Assembly (NCBI GenBank): GCA_001599755.1
Contig: BCHX01000002.1
Location: 4,322,330 to 4,386,329, forward strand
Source of the DNA: Gliomastix tumulicola
Lineage: Eukaryota > Ascomycota > Sordariomycetes > Hypocreales > Bionectriaceae
Direction of reading: 5' to 3'
Length of the DNA stretch: 64,000 bases
Below, one piece after another: positions 1 through 12,134 of this stretch. Position numbers and translations under genes: made by a program. How positions within the stretch are numbered: the stretch's first letter is position 1; the number at the start of each line of letters is the position of its first letter. The notes under the pieces were generated by a model, which worked only from the letters and a program-made list of their open reading frames with translations, made no database searches and had not been told where the DNA came from.

Positions 1-279
1 CTTAATTCTATGCCACATTTTTCCAGTTGAAAGTTAAATCTCTCATTCAAATATCGATATTGATGTCTTTAGCATTCGTGCATGTCGCGATATGAAAGAA
101 GATTCTGTTATAATATATTCCATCTTTTATGTCTACTGAGGCGGTAGGGTGTGTCTCTAGAAAGGCGGAACCTGGTTATTTCCACCCCGGATCTCTAAAT
201 TTCAGCATCAAAACCTCCCGACTCGACCAAATCCTAGCCATCAGCAACGACGCGACCACGCATAGATGCCGTCGCCAAA

Positions 280-792
280 ATGCTCTACGAACTCATCGCA
301 ATTGTATGTCCTCCGCCTTGGCTCTACCGCCCATATCTCTTGCAACCCATCGTGCGCGCCCTCGCAGACTCCCAATGCTGACGAAATCTTCCTCTACAGG
401 TCCGACCAGGCAACCTCACCGAAGTCAAGGAGTACGCACCGAACCCATCCCTCCGCTCACGATCGAGAATCACCTCTGACCCGAATATCTAAAACAACAG
501 GATAGCGAGCACCGTCGGCTCCCTCGTGCTCCGGAATGGCGGCGTCGTCCGCGGCATCGCCAACTGGGGCGTCTTCTCCCTGCCCCGACCCATCTCCATC
601 CATCAGATGAGGCACACCAACGGCCACTACTTCGTCATGCGGTACGACGCCTCGGCAAAGGTCCACCAGGATCTGCGGAACACGCTGCGACTCGAGCCCA
701 GGATGATCAGGGCTGCGCACGTCAAGCTGGGGGATGGGAAGCTCGAGACGCTATCGAGATTCGGACCGCCCAAGTGGAAAGAACAGGCTTAA
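280..792 (+). CDS. MRP17: Mitochondrial small-subunit ribosomal protein bS6m
   Basis: Structural protein of the mitochondrial 30S-like ribosomal subunit. Three exons (280-303, 400-431, 501-792) are joined by introns with GTATGT and GTACGC donors; the product is about 115 aa. The spliced N-terminus begins MLYELIAIVRPGNLTE, the typical opening of the S6 family (first beta strand), and the protein continues through GVFSLPRPI and a RYDAS segment to a short C-terminal tail. The first exon encodes only eight residues, so a start at a longer upstream open frame (129 or 266) is rejected: only the 280 start joins in frame to the S6 body. Length fits fungal bS6m. Convergent with DCN1, whose stop lies 430 bp downstream. 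The fold assignment is from family knowledge; the exon structure is read directly. Confidence 0.9.
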
Positions 793-1223
793 AAGAGCCA
801 CGAGAACGGAAGCATACAATCTTGGATCGAAAGGAAAGCATAGAAGAGGAATGCTTGTACGATATTCGGCACGTAACGGGCAAAGGTATCGATCGCGACA
901 TTGGGTCTACTGTACATTACAAATATACGATCGAGTCGAGGGCCTTTCCTAGCTGGCGTCACTGATTAGGAGGGCTACAGCCAGCCGTCTAGAATTGATT
1001 GATTTCATGATGGTAATATGCGCGCAGATTGATAGTAGTGGTATTATCGGTGTAGTTTGTGGTCGTGATTCGTTGGTGATGATGGCCTAGGCCGCGGCAT
1101 CAACCGTAACGCCAGATCTCCCGAGTCTCTGCGTCCTGTTGAGGCTGCCGAAACGACCAAGGACTCATAGAAAGCGCAGCGCTATCCAGTCATCTTTGCG
1201 TTTGGCTGGCCATTCCTCTTCTT
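793..1223. other. Convergent 3' spacer
   Basis: Space between the stop codons of the bS6m gene (plus) and DCN1 (minus). No coding potential or RNA gene seen; presumably the two 3' UTRs. Confidence 0.6.
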
Positions 1224-2424
1224 CTAGTTCTCAGCGTCCACGTCCATAGATTGAGACCCGCCAATACCATTCTGCTTGCACCACTCGACGAAATCATCGA
1301 TGACACTCGGCCACGCGCCATCCTCGTTCCAGAACGAAAGAGACTCATCCTCCATGCTCTTTTGGGCGAACTCGAGCACCATGTTCCACATGTCCTTGTT
1401 CACGGAGCGAGTCCACTTCTCGCCGAGGAAGCGCTTCCAGTGCTCCAGCCAGTCGTGGTTCTCGCTCACCCATCGCCAGCCTGGGTGGGAAAAGAGCATG
1501 CCCCAGTAAATCAGGGCATTGTCCACACTCAGAGCCTTCTGGTCGCGCTCTCGTCCGGCAATGAAGGCATATCTGTACACCCTCTTGAACAGGCTCATGT
1601 CGGTGGAGAGGTTGGCCACCAGGCCCTTTATGAACGCGCCCTGTGCTCCGACGTCGACCTCGACACTGGCATAAGGTCAGTTAAATAGATCCACATCAGT
1701 TTAATAGTCAGAGGGTCTCACCGATAGCTTTTCCAACCGTCAACAAAGCCACGGCGGGTGATCTCTCCGACGCTCGGGGCTTGCACCAACTCCATTACGA
1801 CGAAGAGCTCCGCGTTCTCCAAGCTGACATTGAGCTTCTCACTAAGATAGCTCATAGTGGAATCAACTTCCAGCTTGTCCTTCTCATCGCTGGCCTCATC
1901 TGTTACTCAGTTAGATGCTGCTGGCCTAAAACGTCTGTCGTTGCTTTCCCATACCTCGTAATGAATCAAACAGAGCCTCTAGCCTCCCCTGCAAGGGGGA
2001 TTGACCGGTGTCGCCTCCGTTTGTGGCAAAGAACCTAACGTACGCATTAGAGTAACACTCCTTCAACCGAGGCAATAGTCATGAGCTCTGTGCTACGCTT
2101 GTCGTGGTGGTAAAACATAGCCCTGGCGACAGGTCATGGTGGGGTGTTCGTACTGGTCAAGAGCAAGGTCCAGTCTATAGCCAGTCGTTTTCAGGAACTA
2201 ATACGTCAAGTCAATAAAGGTTCGTCATCGCGAAGCTCACCCTAACTGCAAGGGATAGGAAAGGCGGGAGGCGGGAGGCGTGAGGCTCTGGACGAGGCGG
2301 GGCAACGAGCGATGAGGGCACGAGACTAGAAACATACCCGGGTGGCTGTTCTGTCCGTCGCGCCGGTCATGTCATGGAACTGGTTGACCAAGCCCTTGAT
2401 CTGGGCGGAAGTCGGGGGCGCCAT
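1224..2424 (-). CDS. DCN1: Dcn1-like cullin neddylation ligase (DCUN1 family)
   Basis: Scaffold-type E3 that promotes transfer of Nedd8/Rub1 from Ubc12 to cullins, activating SCF-type ubiquitin ligases. Five exons: 2338-2424, 2154-2197, 1955-2034, 1722-1899 and 1224-1665, giving 276 aa, close to the yeast length. Residues 1-45 resemble the UBA-like N-terminus (QIKGLVNQF, then FLKTTGYRLDLALDQ). The rest is the potentiating-neddylation domain: RRGFVDGWKSYR, ALIYWGMLF and GAWPSVIDDFVEWCK, the last being the conserved C-terminal helix that contacts the cullin WH-B domain. The start at 2424 is the only ATG preceding the UBA-like region in frame. Divergent from the Rad4 homologue; the 697-bp intergenic region may drive both genes. 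Family assignment is strong. Confidence 0.9.
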
Positions 2425-3121
2425 GATGAGGGCTGTTGTGACGCACTTCCGACTTGGGCCGGGGCGAAGTGTGAGAGCAGCTGAGTTGATGGTGGCAGAT
2501 GAGGTGAATGGTGATTCTGACTTCAGGCCCAGGCAGGAGGCAGTCCTTGGCGACTAGGCCCCGCACTTTCTAGCCTCAGAAAGGGTGACAGAAATGATCA
2601 AGCTACCTTTCTAGCTCCGCTGTTGGCATGAGTGTTCCCGACATCAGATGGCTATGGCGGGATCACTCGGTGCAAATTCTTTGAAGGTAAGTCGCGTCTC
2701 ATCCAGGGTAAAACTAAGACGCGTTAGGGCCATTTAACTGCACCAAATGCCTACTGTTCTTGTGCTTCGCCCTTGTGCAAGGTGCTTGCAACTTTTGTGA
2801 GGTGAGGGCGTGTGTGTGACCATTATGTTCCTTTCAGGCAAGTGGGGGGGCAGATTGAAAGTTCAAGACACAAAAAAGGAGGCCCCAAAGCGGGGCTTAC
2901 GCACATGACCAACCCTCTCTTTTTCTGTCAAGCTTGAGAAGACCCAGTTTCTATGTTGGGATGACGTTAATTCAGCTGCATCGACGCGTTTGTTAGCGAC
3001 TCGAACGCGTCCCATGCTTTCTCAGCCCCAGTCATTGTAAAGGCCAGCTACTTGACATTCTCCTGCCTCTCCGCCCTCAACGCAACCCAGCCTCCTCCTG
3101 ATATCTTGGTGAGATGGCGAA
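2425..3121. promoter_or_regulatory. Divergent promoter region with three ACGCGT (MCB) hexamers
   Basis: Intergenic region between the DCN1 start (minus) and the Rad4-homologue start (plus). ACGCGT, the MluI cell-cycle box bound by MBF in yeasts, occurs at 2719-2724, 2984-2989 and 3005-3010; the last two are 21 bp apart and lie about 110-140 bp upstream of the Rad4 ATG. I noticed only nine other copies in the whole window. G1/S control of Rad4 is inferred, not shown. No open reading frame here looks real. Confidence 0.5.
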
Positions 3122-5541
3122 ATGGCCTCTCCGGGCTTTGCTGAGAATGAAAGCAGACCAATAGACCCCGCAGCACCTTTCCGAGGCGTCGTCCTCTGCT
3201 GCACAAGCATCCCTCCCGAGTACCGAGTACGCACATCACCACCCAACATCATCTTCCCGGCCGCATATCATCCTGACTAACTTGTACCTTCTAGTCCGAG
3301 ATCGCCGCCAAAGTACAAGACCTGGGCGGCATCCACAAGTATGACTTGACCCCGGACGTGACGCACCTCGTTGTCGGCGAATACGACACCCCCAAATACC
3401 GCCATGTCGCCAGGGAACGACCGGACATCAAGGCCATGGACATTGCCTGGGTCGAGGCTGTCATGGACCTATGGAAGAGGGACGACGAGATCGACTTCAC
3501 CAAGCTCGAACGCGAGTACCAGCTGAAGACGTTCGAGACGCGCGGGACCGAAATGGGGACGCAGAGCACGTCTGTCGGGGAACGAGAGGCCCTGCTGATC
3601 TGCCTGACAGGCTTCGGCGACCAGCGGGACGAGATTGCAGATTCGATCGTATCGAACGGCGGTAAATACACCGGCGACTTGACCAGGAAATGCACCCACC
3701 TCGTCGTTAATACCCCCGAGGGCAAGAAGTTCGATGCAGCGAGGTCGTGGAATGTGAGGACCGTCACGCTCGACTGGCTGACTCAGAGCATCGCACGGGG
3801 CATGATCCTCGAGGAGACAAAGTTCGACCCGCTGTTACCCCCGGAAGAGCAAGGCGTCGGGGCTTGGATCAAAGAAGACCGGCGCAGGCAGTCGCTCGGC
3901 AAGAGGTCCAGATCCGAGGTGATCCCCCGCGGTGAGGAAGGCCAAGGCACGAGAAAGTTGAGGAGGACGGCCACGGCGAAGCTGAACACGCAACGAGACA
4001 ATATATGGGGGGATATCCTGGGACGACCGGCCTCGAGGGAGTACTCTTTCGCTCAGGAGAATCAGCAGCAGCCGCAGGAAGAGCGGCCGAAGCAGGAAGA
4101 GAGGGTTCAGCAAGAGCCCGTCGCCGAACCTAGGGGGGCATATGCCCAGTGCGTCCTCTGCATACATGGCTTCAATCGCCAGAAAACCTCGGTCCTCCGC
4201 GAGGCCATCACCTCCCTCGACGGCCGCGTTGTCTCATTAGAAGAACTCACCAACGATCAAAACCCCAACTCCGCGGTCAAGGCCCGCTTCCTCATCGTCC
4301 CCCAGACCTCGCAGCCCGACACACATCCCACCACGACGAACGACGACATCCACATTGTCACCGAATTCTTCATCGAGAGGTGCCTCCACACTCGGAAATT
4401 CCTCTTCCCTCTGGGCGACCTCACCCTGGGACGACCCTTCCCTACCTTCCCGATCCCAGGCTTTGAGGACCTCACAATCTGCAGCGCAGCCTTTACCGGC
4501 ATCGAGCTCAGCCAGGTTGCCAGAGCCGTCACACAGCTCGGGGCCAACTTCGAAGAGCAATTCCGCCCGTCGACAACGGTCCTCGTCTGTCGAGCCCTCG
4601 AATACATGCGCAAGGAGAAGCTGAAGCTTGCCCTTCGCTGGGGCGTGCCGGTGGTACCGGCAGACTGGCTGTGGGAGTGCATCTCTACCGGACATCTCGT
4701 CCCCTTCGCGGACTTTGCATTCCCTGGTCTTGACGGACGAAAACGTGAGGAATCACAGCCCGCGTTGACTGCCACGAGACCAGCGCCGACTGGCCCTGAA
4801 GGAGGGAGCAGGCTCAGCAAGCCGACGAGATCGGAATCTGTAGGAAACACCGCGGCAAGAGGGGAGAAGAGCACCGATGTTACTAAGTCAAAGAGGACGG
4901 TGGTCAAAGAGGAATCCACAACATCCGCCGACTTCATGACGGCACCCACTCGCCCTATCCAAGACCAGGATGCCGCCCTCACCGAGCTCTCCTCCGCATC
5001 CCTCAACAAGTCGCCCTCGCCAACCAAACCCATCAGCATCACCCGCTCCAAGTCCGCCCCGTCCAACGCCAACACAACCACATCAGAAGACTCGACGCCC
5101 CGACCACCCTCCAGAAGAGCACAGAGCGAACAAGAAGACGACGCCGAGGCTCAACGCCGTGCGGCCAAGGCACTAGAGCGCGAAGTCCTCTCCTCCAAGA
5201 TCACCAGTCTCCTGGACAATACGGCACAGGACACACCACAAGAAGCAGCACCACGGCCGAGAAAGAGGCAGATCCTAGGCCGTGCTATCAGCAACGCGTC
5301 CAGCGCGGCTGACAACTCAGCGGCCCAGCCGTCTGCAGGCACCGATGACGCCGAGAGGGGCAAGGAGCCGCCCAACACGCAGATCGTATACGAGGATCCC
5401 GAGGCCCAGGAGCGCAAGGCAGAGCTCCTGAGCAGGATGATGGGCGGCAGCGGGGAGACCGTCGTCAAGACGTCTGTCAAGACTTCTAGGGGGAAGGTGG
5501 GCGTCGTCGGCGGCGGGAACCGGACCCTGCGGCGGAGGTGA
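3122..5541 (+). CDS. rad4: Rad4/Dpb11/TopBP1 homologue, four BRCT domains
   Basis: Replication-initiation and DNA-damage checkpoint scaffold that binds phosphorylated Sld3/Sld2-type and 9-1-1 proteins in the nucleus. Two exons (3122-3226 and 3295-5541) give 783 aa. Exon 1 supplies the N-terminal motif VVLCCTSIPPEYR, which joins in frame to SEIAAKVQDLGG and completes BRCT1 (about 18-105); a start at 3346 would cut the domain in half. BRCT2 spans about 120-210 (LICLTGFGDQRDE, TLDWLTQSI), BRCT3 about 300-395 and BRCT4 about 405-500 (ending PADWLWECISTG). The remaining 280 residues are Ser/Pro/Arg-rich and disordered, with a conserved-looking IVYEDPEAQERKAELLSRM segment near the end that may hold the checkpoint-kinase activating region (inference). 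Upstream MCB hexamers suggest G1/S expression. Confidence 0.9.
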
Positions 5542-6393
5542 GGGATGATTGATATATAGCGCACCGCAATGGGCAGATCTGTTTTTCTTGTCAATTGAGA
5601 GAGCCACTGTTGGGAAAAAGAAGGGCTCGATATGTTGGAAGTTTTGCGGCGTTTAGGGTCACGAGGGCAGTTAAGGATAGCAAGGCGAGGTATAGGCCAT
5701 GAGATCAACGTCTCTATCAAATCCGACAAAATTTCCATCCCAAACAAGCGCAAACCCCAGTCCATCGTCTGATTCCCAGTGTTGCGCAGGCGAGGTGAGG
5801 CGAGGATCCCCCGTCTCGCCCATCTGCTCCTGCGATTCCCGTTTTGATGTTCCTACACGTACTACTAATGACAAACTTACAAAGACCAGTTCCCACGAAA
5901 CCCCCTAACGCATCTCTGCACCTCCTGGTTGGTTAACGTCCGGCGTAGAACCGAAATCGTACCCTTAACCCTCAAAAAAACCATCCCTCGGAAATATTCC
6001 CCTTCCAACAGTCCTCTGAGTCCTCAAATGAAGAAGACAAAAGGAAGAGTGCAAAGCAGAATGCAGAATGACTAGTGGCGAGAAGAAAGTTTCATCTCGC
6101 CAATTAAAAAGCTGAATATCCCCAAATGGAAAAACAAAACCAAGGAAAGTGGCCGCGACAAAATGAAGAGGCATTGCCAGGGGGGGTATCGGAGAGTGTA
6201 AAGGGAACAAAAAAAAAAAAGAAAAAGATCTTATACGCAAAGCCCCCGAGGGCAAAGAAAAAATGAAAAAGGAAGTGGGAAAACGGCAACCGTACTCCAA
6301 CGAAACAACGATGAAGATTGCACAAGCGACTGTATGGCCAAGACAGGCTGGTTCTGTCGGTTTTCAGGGCGGTGTGCGTCTTGCGAATGCCTC
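5542..6393. other. Convergent 3' spacer
   Basis: About 850 bp between two stop codons. A-rich stretches around 6210-6270 are compatible with 3' UTR or polyadenylation sequence on either strand. No gene or RNA seen. Confidence 0.5.
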
Positions 6394-9300
6394 CTAGCTG
6401 GAACTGGGCAGAGGCTGCGTGTTGGGCAACTGCTCCATGCTCTGCATCATGTCCCACTTGGCATTGATCTCCTCTCTATGACACATCGTTAGTTAGGATA
6501 TGACACCCAGACAAGGGGGGGCGGGGGATTGATTGTTGAGCGGAAGTGTCAAACTTACAGAGACGCCTTCACAAGGTTGACCTTCTGGCTCCTACAAAAG
6601 AACATGAACCTCTTCATGGTCCGCTCCCTCTTAAACGAAACCATGAGATCGCCACGGGGCTTGCCATCAACCTCAAGGATGACGGCCGATTTGCAGAGAG
6701 CATCGACCCTGATCTGGATGCGTAGCATCTGCAAATTCCACACAATCTCGTGGATCTCGCCGAGATTTACGCGAAAGTCGACGGGCTTGTCGATGAACCC
6801 CCACTTGACAGGATCAACCGACTTGACGACCTGGTGCTCGAAAGCCTGCCGATCAGGCTGCCACGACCAGTATTGACTAGAATTGGTAGACGAGGCGTGC
6901 CGACGGTGTTTGATCTGCGCCACGCGGTACTCCTCCCTATAGGCAGTCGTCCCGAACACCGAGTCCGTGTCCGAGTAGTCATGCGTCACGAAAGTATCGG
7001 TGGGCGGCCCGTAGCTCAACGCCGACCCTCTGTAGACGCGCTTGGGCGCTGGGCTGGAGGGATGGCGGGGGCTGGTGGGCAGCGGTTCGCCCAGCGAGAG
7101 GGCCACGCGGGCGTCGGGCGTCTCAGAATCGTGCGAGCCCTTCCGCTTCCCGTCGGTACCGGAGCGGCCTTTCTTCATGCCCGAAGGTCTGCCGATGTTC
7201 TTGAATCCATGCTTGACGCGCAGCGCCGTGAGCTTCGGGTCGTGGTAGAAGTCGTGGAGGATTTTGGCGCAGTTGAAGTCCTTCCCTTTCTTGACCGAAA
7301 TCTCCCAAAGGCGATGGCGCATCCATTCCACCGGCGTGATGTCGAGCTTGAACTTGCTAAGCTCAGCGATGGACTCACACATCCGAAAGAGCGTGTCGTA
7401 CGACGTGATGCCGCCCTTCTGGGCGCCCTTGGCTGCATGCATGTAGCCCTTGGCGAGCAGCTGGTAGGGACTGATGGTGCCCATTTCCAAGAACTCGAGG
7501 ATGGTCTGACCGCGGTTGATCTGCCTCCCAATCTGGTATTTGATGGAGCTCAACGGCTTCTGGTTGTCTGCATTCTGGCGATGGGTCTCAAGCTTCTGCT
7601 CCCATTTATCATGCTGCGCCTTGACCTCCGTCTTCAGATCCTTCCACTCCGGGTCCCAGTAGGGATGGTCCTCGTCGATCTTGACCAGTGGCACCCCCCT
7701 CATGCACTCGGGATATGTGTAGACCTCGCCATTATCCCTGAGCACGAGGTTCTTACTAGTAATCTCCTCGAGAGGTTCATCGTCGTCGTCTTCGGCTTCG
7801 GCTGGCTGGGGCGACGGTTCAGCAGAGTCGATGGTGGGAGTGGCCAAGTGGCCGGAAGACTGCCTGGACTGGGGCCTGCTTCGCGAATTGACGGGCGTGA
7901 AAGCGCGTGGGATGTTGGCGGCGGTGAATCCCATGGGTGCCTGGAATGGAGACGGCGAGGGGGCTGACAACGGGCCGCTGTACTCCTTCCGCTTCTCACT
8001 TGGCCCTAAATAGGCGGATGAAACCTGCCTTGGCGTGGCCATCACCTCAGCAGGCAGCGTAGCAGCAGCGGGAGCCTGCAGCACCGACTGGGAGTTGCTG
8101 GATCGTATAGCCGCCCAGCCGGAAATCGGGCCTGGTTCAGGTTCGATCACTGTTGGCCTGGCTAGCGGGTGGTCCATTGGCTTGTCAACCTGGCTCCCTG
8201 CTGGTCGAGCTGCTTGTGCCGTTGGCACGGTGCGAGCTACCACCTCGTGTCTGAGATCATGAGGTCGGCTCAGGATTTCGGAGAGGCGCCTTGCACGCTC
8301 AGCCGTTGACTCTCGAACTTCAGACTCCGGCCCAGCACCGGGCGGCTCTAGTACTTGCTGGCGATCGTCTGCATCTTGCATGTCAACGTCAAGCGTCTCG
8401 CGCCTCGATGGCTCACGCAGCGGGGACGAAGGCTCAAGGTGCTCCGCCTCAGCTTCGGGGTCGGGAATCTCGGGCCCGGGGCCATTAATCTCGCGCCTCG
8501 ACGGCTCCCGTGGGTCTGGGTTTGGCTTAGGGGGCTCTCGGGGAGGCTCTGGCTCGAAATCCATGGACGCCCCGTGGCAGCCCTGGCGATTCCACTCGCA
8601 GTTCCCGCATTTGTGCAGAAGCTTCCCGCCGACCATGATGCAGCTTCCAAAGACGCCTTGATTCTTGTCGCAGGACAGACAGCGGCGGGTCTGAACCCTA
8701 CCAGTAGCCTGGATCATGCAAGACAGCCACTTGACGCCCTTGCCCTCCGTACGCTCGTAAATGCTGGCGAGATGATCCTCGTTGAAGCGGCGGCCACGTC
8801 GAATCACGACGGGTCGTCGGATAGGGTACCTCAGAATCGCTTCGATCCATTGATTCCACGGCTCGACGCGCTCGATGGAACCAATCACGTTGTCGTCAGC
8901 ATCAAGAACTTCGACAAGAACCTCGCCCTGCGGCCGAGGTGTAGATTCCTGGGGCATGGCCTCCTCGACACCATCCATTGCCTCGGGCTCGCTCGAGAGC
9001 ACAGTCTCGGGTTCAGGCTCTGTCTCCTCCGGATCAACATAGCGCACCGGAGCAGCCCGCCTTGAGACCCTCACGCTGAAATGGTCGTGATTGTGTTCAT
9101 TGGGCTCCCTCCCTAGCTTCTCGTCGAAGAAGATCTCCATCTTCTCTGTCCCACTGTTGTGGTTTGCTATCTCATCAGAGAGTTCCTTCCCATAGTCCAC
9201 CTCGAGCTGGAAAAGATGGTCGGCCTTTCTTTCGGCCTCATCATTGACACGCTTCAGGTCCTGTTCAATCTGGAGCAGCTCGCGGGTGAGACGCTCCTTG

Positions 9301-9521
9301 TTAGCAGCCAGCTGGTCACGCTCACCGGTGAGCTTGCTGAGCTCGACGCGAGTGTCGGTGCTCTGGCGGGCGAAGGCATCTTTGAGCTCGGTTTTGATCA
9401 CCTCATGGCTATTGAACCATCCGGGCCAGAAGGCGTTCTCGGCCTCTTCCCAGACCGAGCGTGTCTCCTCATCGCCCAAGACGTTCCATATTTCTTCATT
9501 CTCGGGCACGTTCCCATTCAT
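6394..9521 (-). CDS. DUF3716-type fungal protein with coiled coil and Cys cluster
   Basis: Function unknown. Two exons: 6559-9521, and a small last exon 6394-6475 joined through a GTAAGT donor, giving 1,014 aa. Residues about 55-115 form a heptad-rich coiled coil (EERLTRELLQIEQDL-like pattern). About residues 265-320 carry a Cys cluster with the spacing CLSC...C...CGNC...C, which fits the fungal DUF3716 putative zinc-binding module. Long Pro/Ser/Glu-rich disordered stretches flank it (about 325-570 and 780-880), and an ordered, conserved-looking block lies at about 595-760. A classical nuclear signal is not obvious, though basic KKGRSGTDGKRKG occurs near 790. Long opposite-strand frames (such as 6750-7967) are shadows. 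Chromatin or nuclear roles would be guesswork. Confidence 0.75.
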
Positions 9522-9574
9522 CTTAGGCGAAGATCACTGCTGGCAGCGATGCCAGATGGCGCTCACCGCAATTC

Positions 9575-9651
9575 CTGTCGGGGTCAATCAGAGATGACTC
9601 CATTTCAAAATGCGCATGTTTGCGCGTCAAAAGGGAGGCAAAAAAACATAC
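9575..9651 (-). other. Probable 5'-UTR intron of the DUF3716 gene
   Basis: On the minus strand a CAG|GTATGT donor at 9651 is followed after 77 nt by a CTGAT-like branch site and a GACAG acceptor at 9575, 53 bp upstream of the ATG. It contains no coding sequence. Inferred from splice signals only. Confidence 0.5.
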
Positions 9652-12134
9652 CTGAATTCACGTGTTGGATAAATGTGGTGTCAATCGAGATCCGTCGTCG
9701 GATTTGGATACACCCTTTGCTGGCAATTACCGGGTGACGGGAATGTCTACAAAATCGACGCCAGGCCGCGCTCATCACGTGTCAGGATGGCCTCGGGATA
9801 TATTTTGCGGGTGGATGGCCCGCGACGTGTTTGGGTGGGCGATGAAGGGCGTCGGTTTGGCGAGTCGAGCGCAGGCCAAATTTCAGGGCTGGGAGGGGGA
9901 GAAAAAACAGGGAGAAATGCGAAGTGACGGGGACGAAGGGCTTCGACGATGTTGACCGAGCCTCGGGATTTTTCCGACGGTGCACGCCTATACACTAACC
10001 CGCGATGAGCAATCACTTCATCAGGCAAGCGATGGTGATGGGGGATGAGGTGAGAAGGTAAGGTCCGGGGAGGGAATAGAGCCTGATAGATATGGCCGAT
10101 GTGCTGGGCTAGGCCAATTTCCGGCGCCAGTCTGTGGGCCTAATAGGTTTACCTCGTCTGGGCCAGCCGGCCGCCGCTGCGAAAGCGCAAGGCGCAAAGT
10201 GATCGCTGCCCGAGGGAAAGGCAATGGGATATAGGACGGAAAGGCGTGCGTGCAGGTAGAAAGACAGCCGGAATGAAGTACTTACTGTCTCGGGGGGTTG
10301 GAGCGCAAGATCCTGAGCGCGCACGCGCGAGAGCGGATAGTAGGAACCGTGTTAGGTGAGGAAAGGGAAGGAAAGGAAATGTGGTGGAGGAAATGAGTAT
10401 GTAAGGGAGAAAGAAAAAGGCCAGGCCTCGCCCCTAGGGAAAATGGGTTTCAGAGGAAAAACGGGAAACTAGTCGGTCCAGGCAAACTTGGGAAGTTCGC
10501 ACGCACGCACGCCAGGCCGGGTCGCTGGGGGAGAAAATAGAACCGGCCACTGGGATGGAATTAAGGTAGAGTCACCTCACCTCACCTCATCCGTCCAGTC
10601 CCATTTTGTTGGTGGCAGGTAAGGTACCTTACTATACCTATAGGAGGTACGTACTGCTAGGTAGTCGCGAGTTTTAGTGGAACTGCCACTGGCAGGTACT
10701 ACTAAGGTACCGCGAATGTCTGCTGGAACCAACATCCGAAATTAATAATACTGCAGCGACTAAGGTAAAGAAAGGTCGTAGCGAGAGTGGTGAATGCCAG
10801 ACACCAAGAAATAGTACCTACCACGTAGCGGAGATGGCCATCCTGCGAAAGAACCAATCTCGCGCCTTCCCATCCCATCCCTATAAGCTCAGCTCGAGCA
10901 CTCGAGGTGCCACGCTCAAACGACTCGATTACGAAATACTAGACCAGGAAATAGTGGGGCGGCGCACTCACATGGTCCTTCTATGCGCTGTATAGATTTC
11001 GAGGGCCCGGACTAGCAGCGCGGCTATTGTTCCCGGCTACTCGACGGATGTGTGATTGTGATAGGAAGCGGCAGTGGCGTGGAGATGGGCCAGGGGCGCG
11101 CATCCAGCACGACAGCGCAGCTCCATGCAGTGGCGTATTATGGGATGGAACCCCGGTGTACCTGATGCGACGCATCCATCTCCTCGTCAGCCATGTTTAT
11201 TTATGCGTCGTCGCCCAATTGCTGCAGCGTGCATGCCTGCTTTATGCACCGTTCTATCCTTCTCATGGGCGTACGAGTGGGCGTACGAGTAGTAGCTTAG
11301 GGGATGCATTGAAGGGAGTGGAGTCGAGCTGCAGTGCCCTCAAGCAACGCCCCCAAGCCCCCAGCGCCACTTACGTCCACGTTATACCAGGCATAATTGC
11401 ACATTGATCGAGATATCGTGAAGCAGCCTCGTCTGGAATGGCCAACCGCTCGGCAGGCTGCTACTAATTCAGTGAGACTCCTTCCTACCCTTGCTCTATA
11501 GCTCCCGGTCAGCATATCTAGTCCAACTACCCAAATAGCCACCAGTGGTAGGGAATTGACACGCGAAATCATGGCGAAGCAGGTATCGTTCTGATTGTTG
11601 TATTATTCCATACGGGCATATTCTACTACAAGTACTATATACTCCATTGAGTGTCTGTGGTATAAAAGGTCCGTGCCATTACCCCCCCGATGCGCATCCT
11701 GCACTCGCCAGATTATATTTCAATCTGCCGCGCTTGCATCCCCCTCCCTTCCCATGATTCCATGCTGCTGAAGCATCCAGTTGGCGCTGATGCCAACGGA
11801 GAAATGCCTCCCAACGAACGAACAAACAAAAAGAAAACAGGCTGCCGATGATGGACGAAAGAAACCATCTCTGAGAAAAGAACGCCGCGCAATCATTGCG
11901 GTATGCCCGAGTATTAGGCACACGTATCCAAACACACCTTCACCCCTCCCTATAAGAAGCCGACAGCCCTTGCTAGACGCGGCGAAGAAGCGTTTAAAAC
12001 GGAAGACAGAAAGGAAAAGAGAATATATTGCCGTAACCCGAGGGCGGCCAAGAAAACACGCAAAAAAATGGACCAAGGATCTATCTCGTATATCGGGTCA
12101 TTTGTCTCGGAGTTGTTGGTGAATCGATTGGTGC
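9652..12134. other. Gene-free region (about 2.5 kb)
   Basis: Holds the promoter of the DUF3716 gene and the 3' flank of CHS7. Visible structure: a (CACCT)n run at 10572-10588, a cluster of GGTACC words at 10620-10711 including a 12-bp perfect palindrome at 10620-10631, and two tandem copies of a 12-bp unit at 11267-11290. No convincing gene. Confidence 0.55.
10620..10711. repeat. Cluster of GGTAC-core palindromic words
   Basis: TAAGGTACCTTA at 10620-10631, GGTACGTAC at 10646-10654, AGGTACT at 10694-10700 and AAGGTACC at 10704-10711. Similar words recur in other non-coding parts of the window (13853, 18359, 20636, 21851, 52381). Confidence 0.6.

Noticed and set aside
6750..7967. 405-codon plus-strand open frame
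   Set aside because: Lies exactly opposite the DUF3716 gene; it is a shadow frame caused by high GC at third codon positions. Arg/Val/Leu-rich without motifs.
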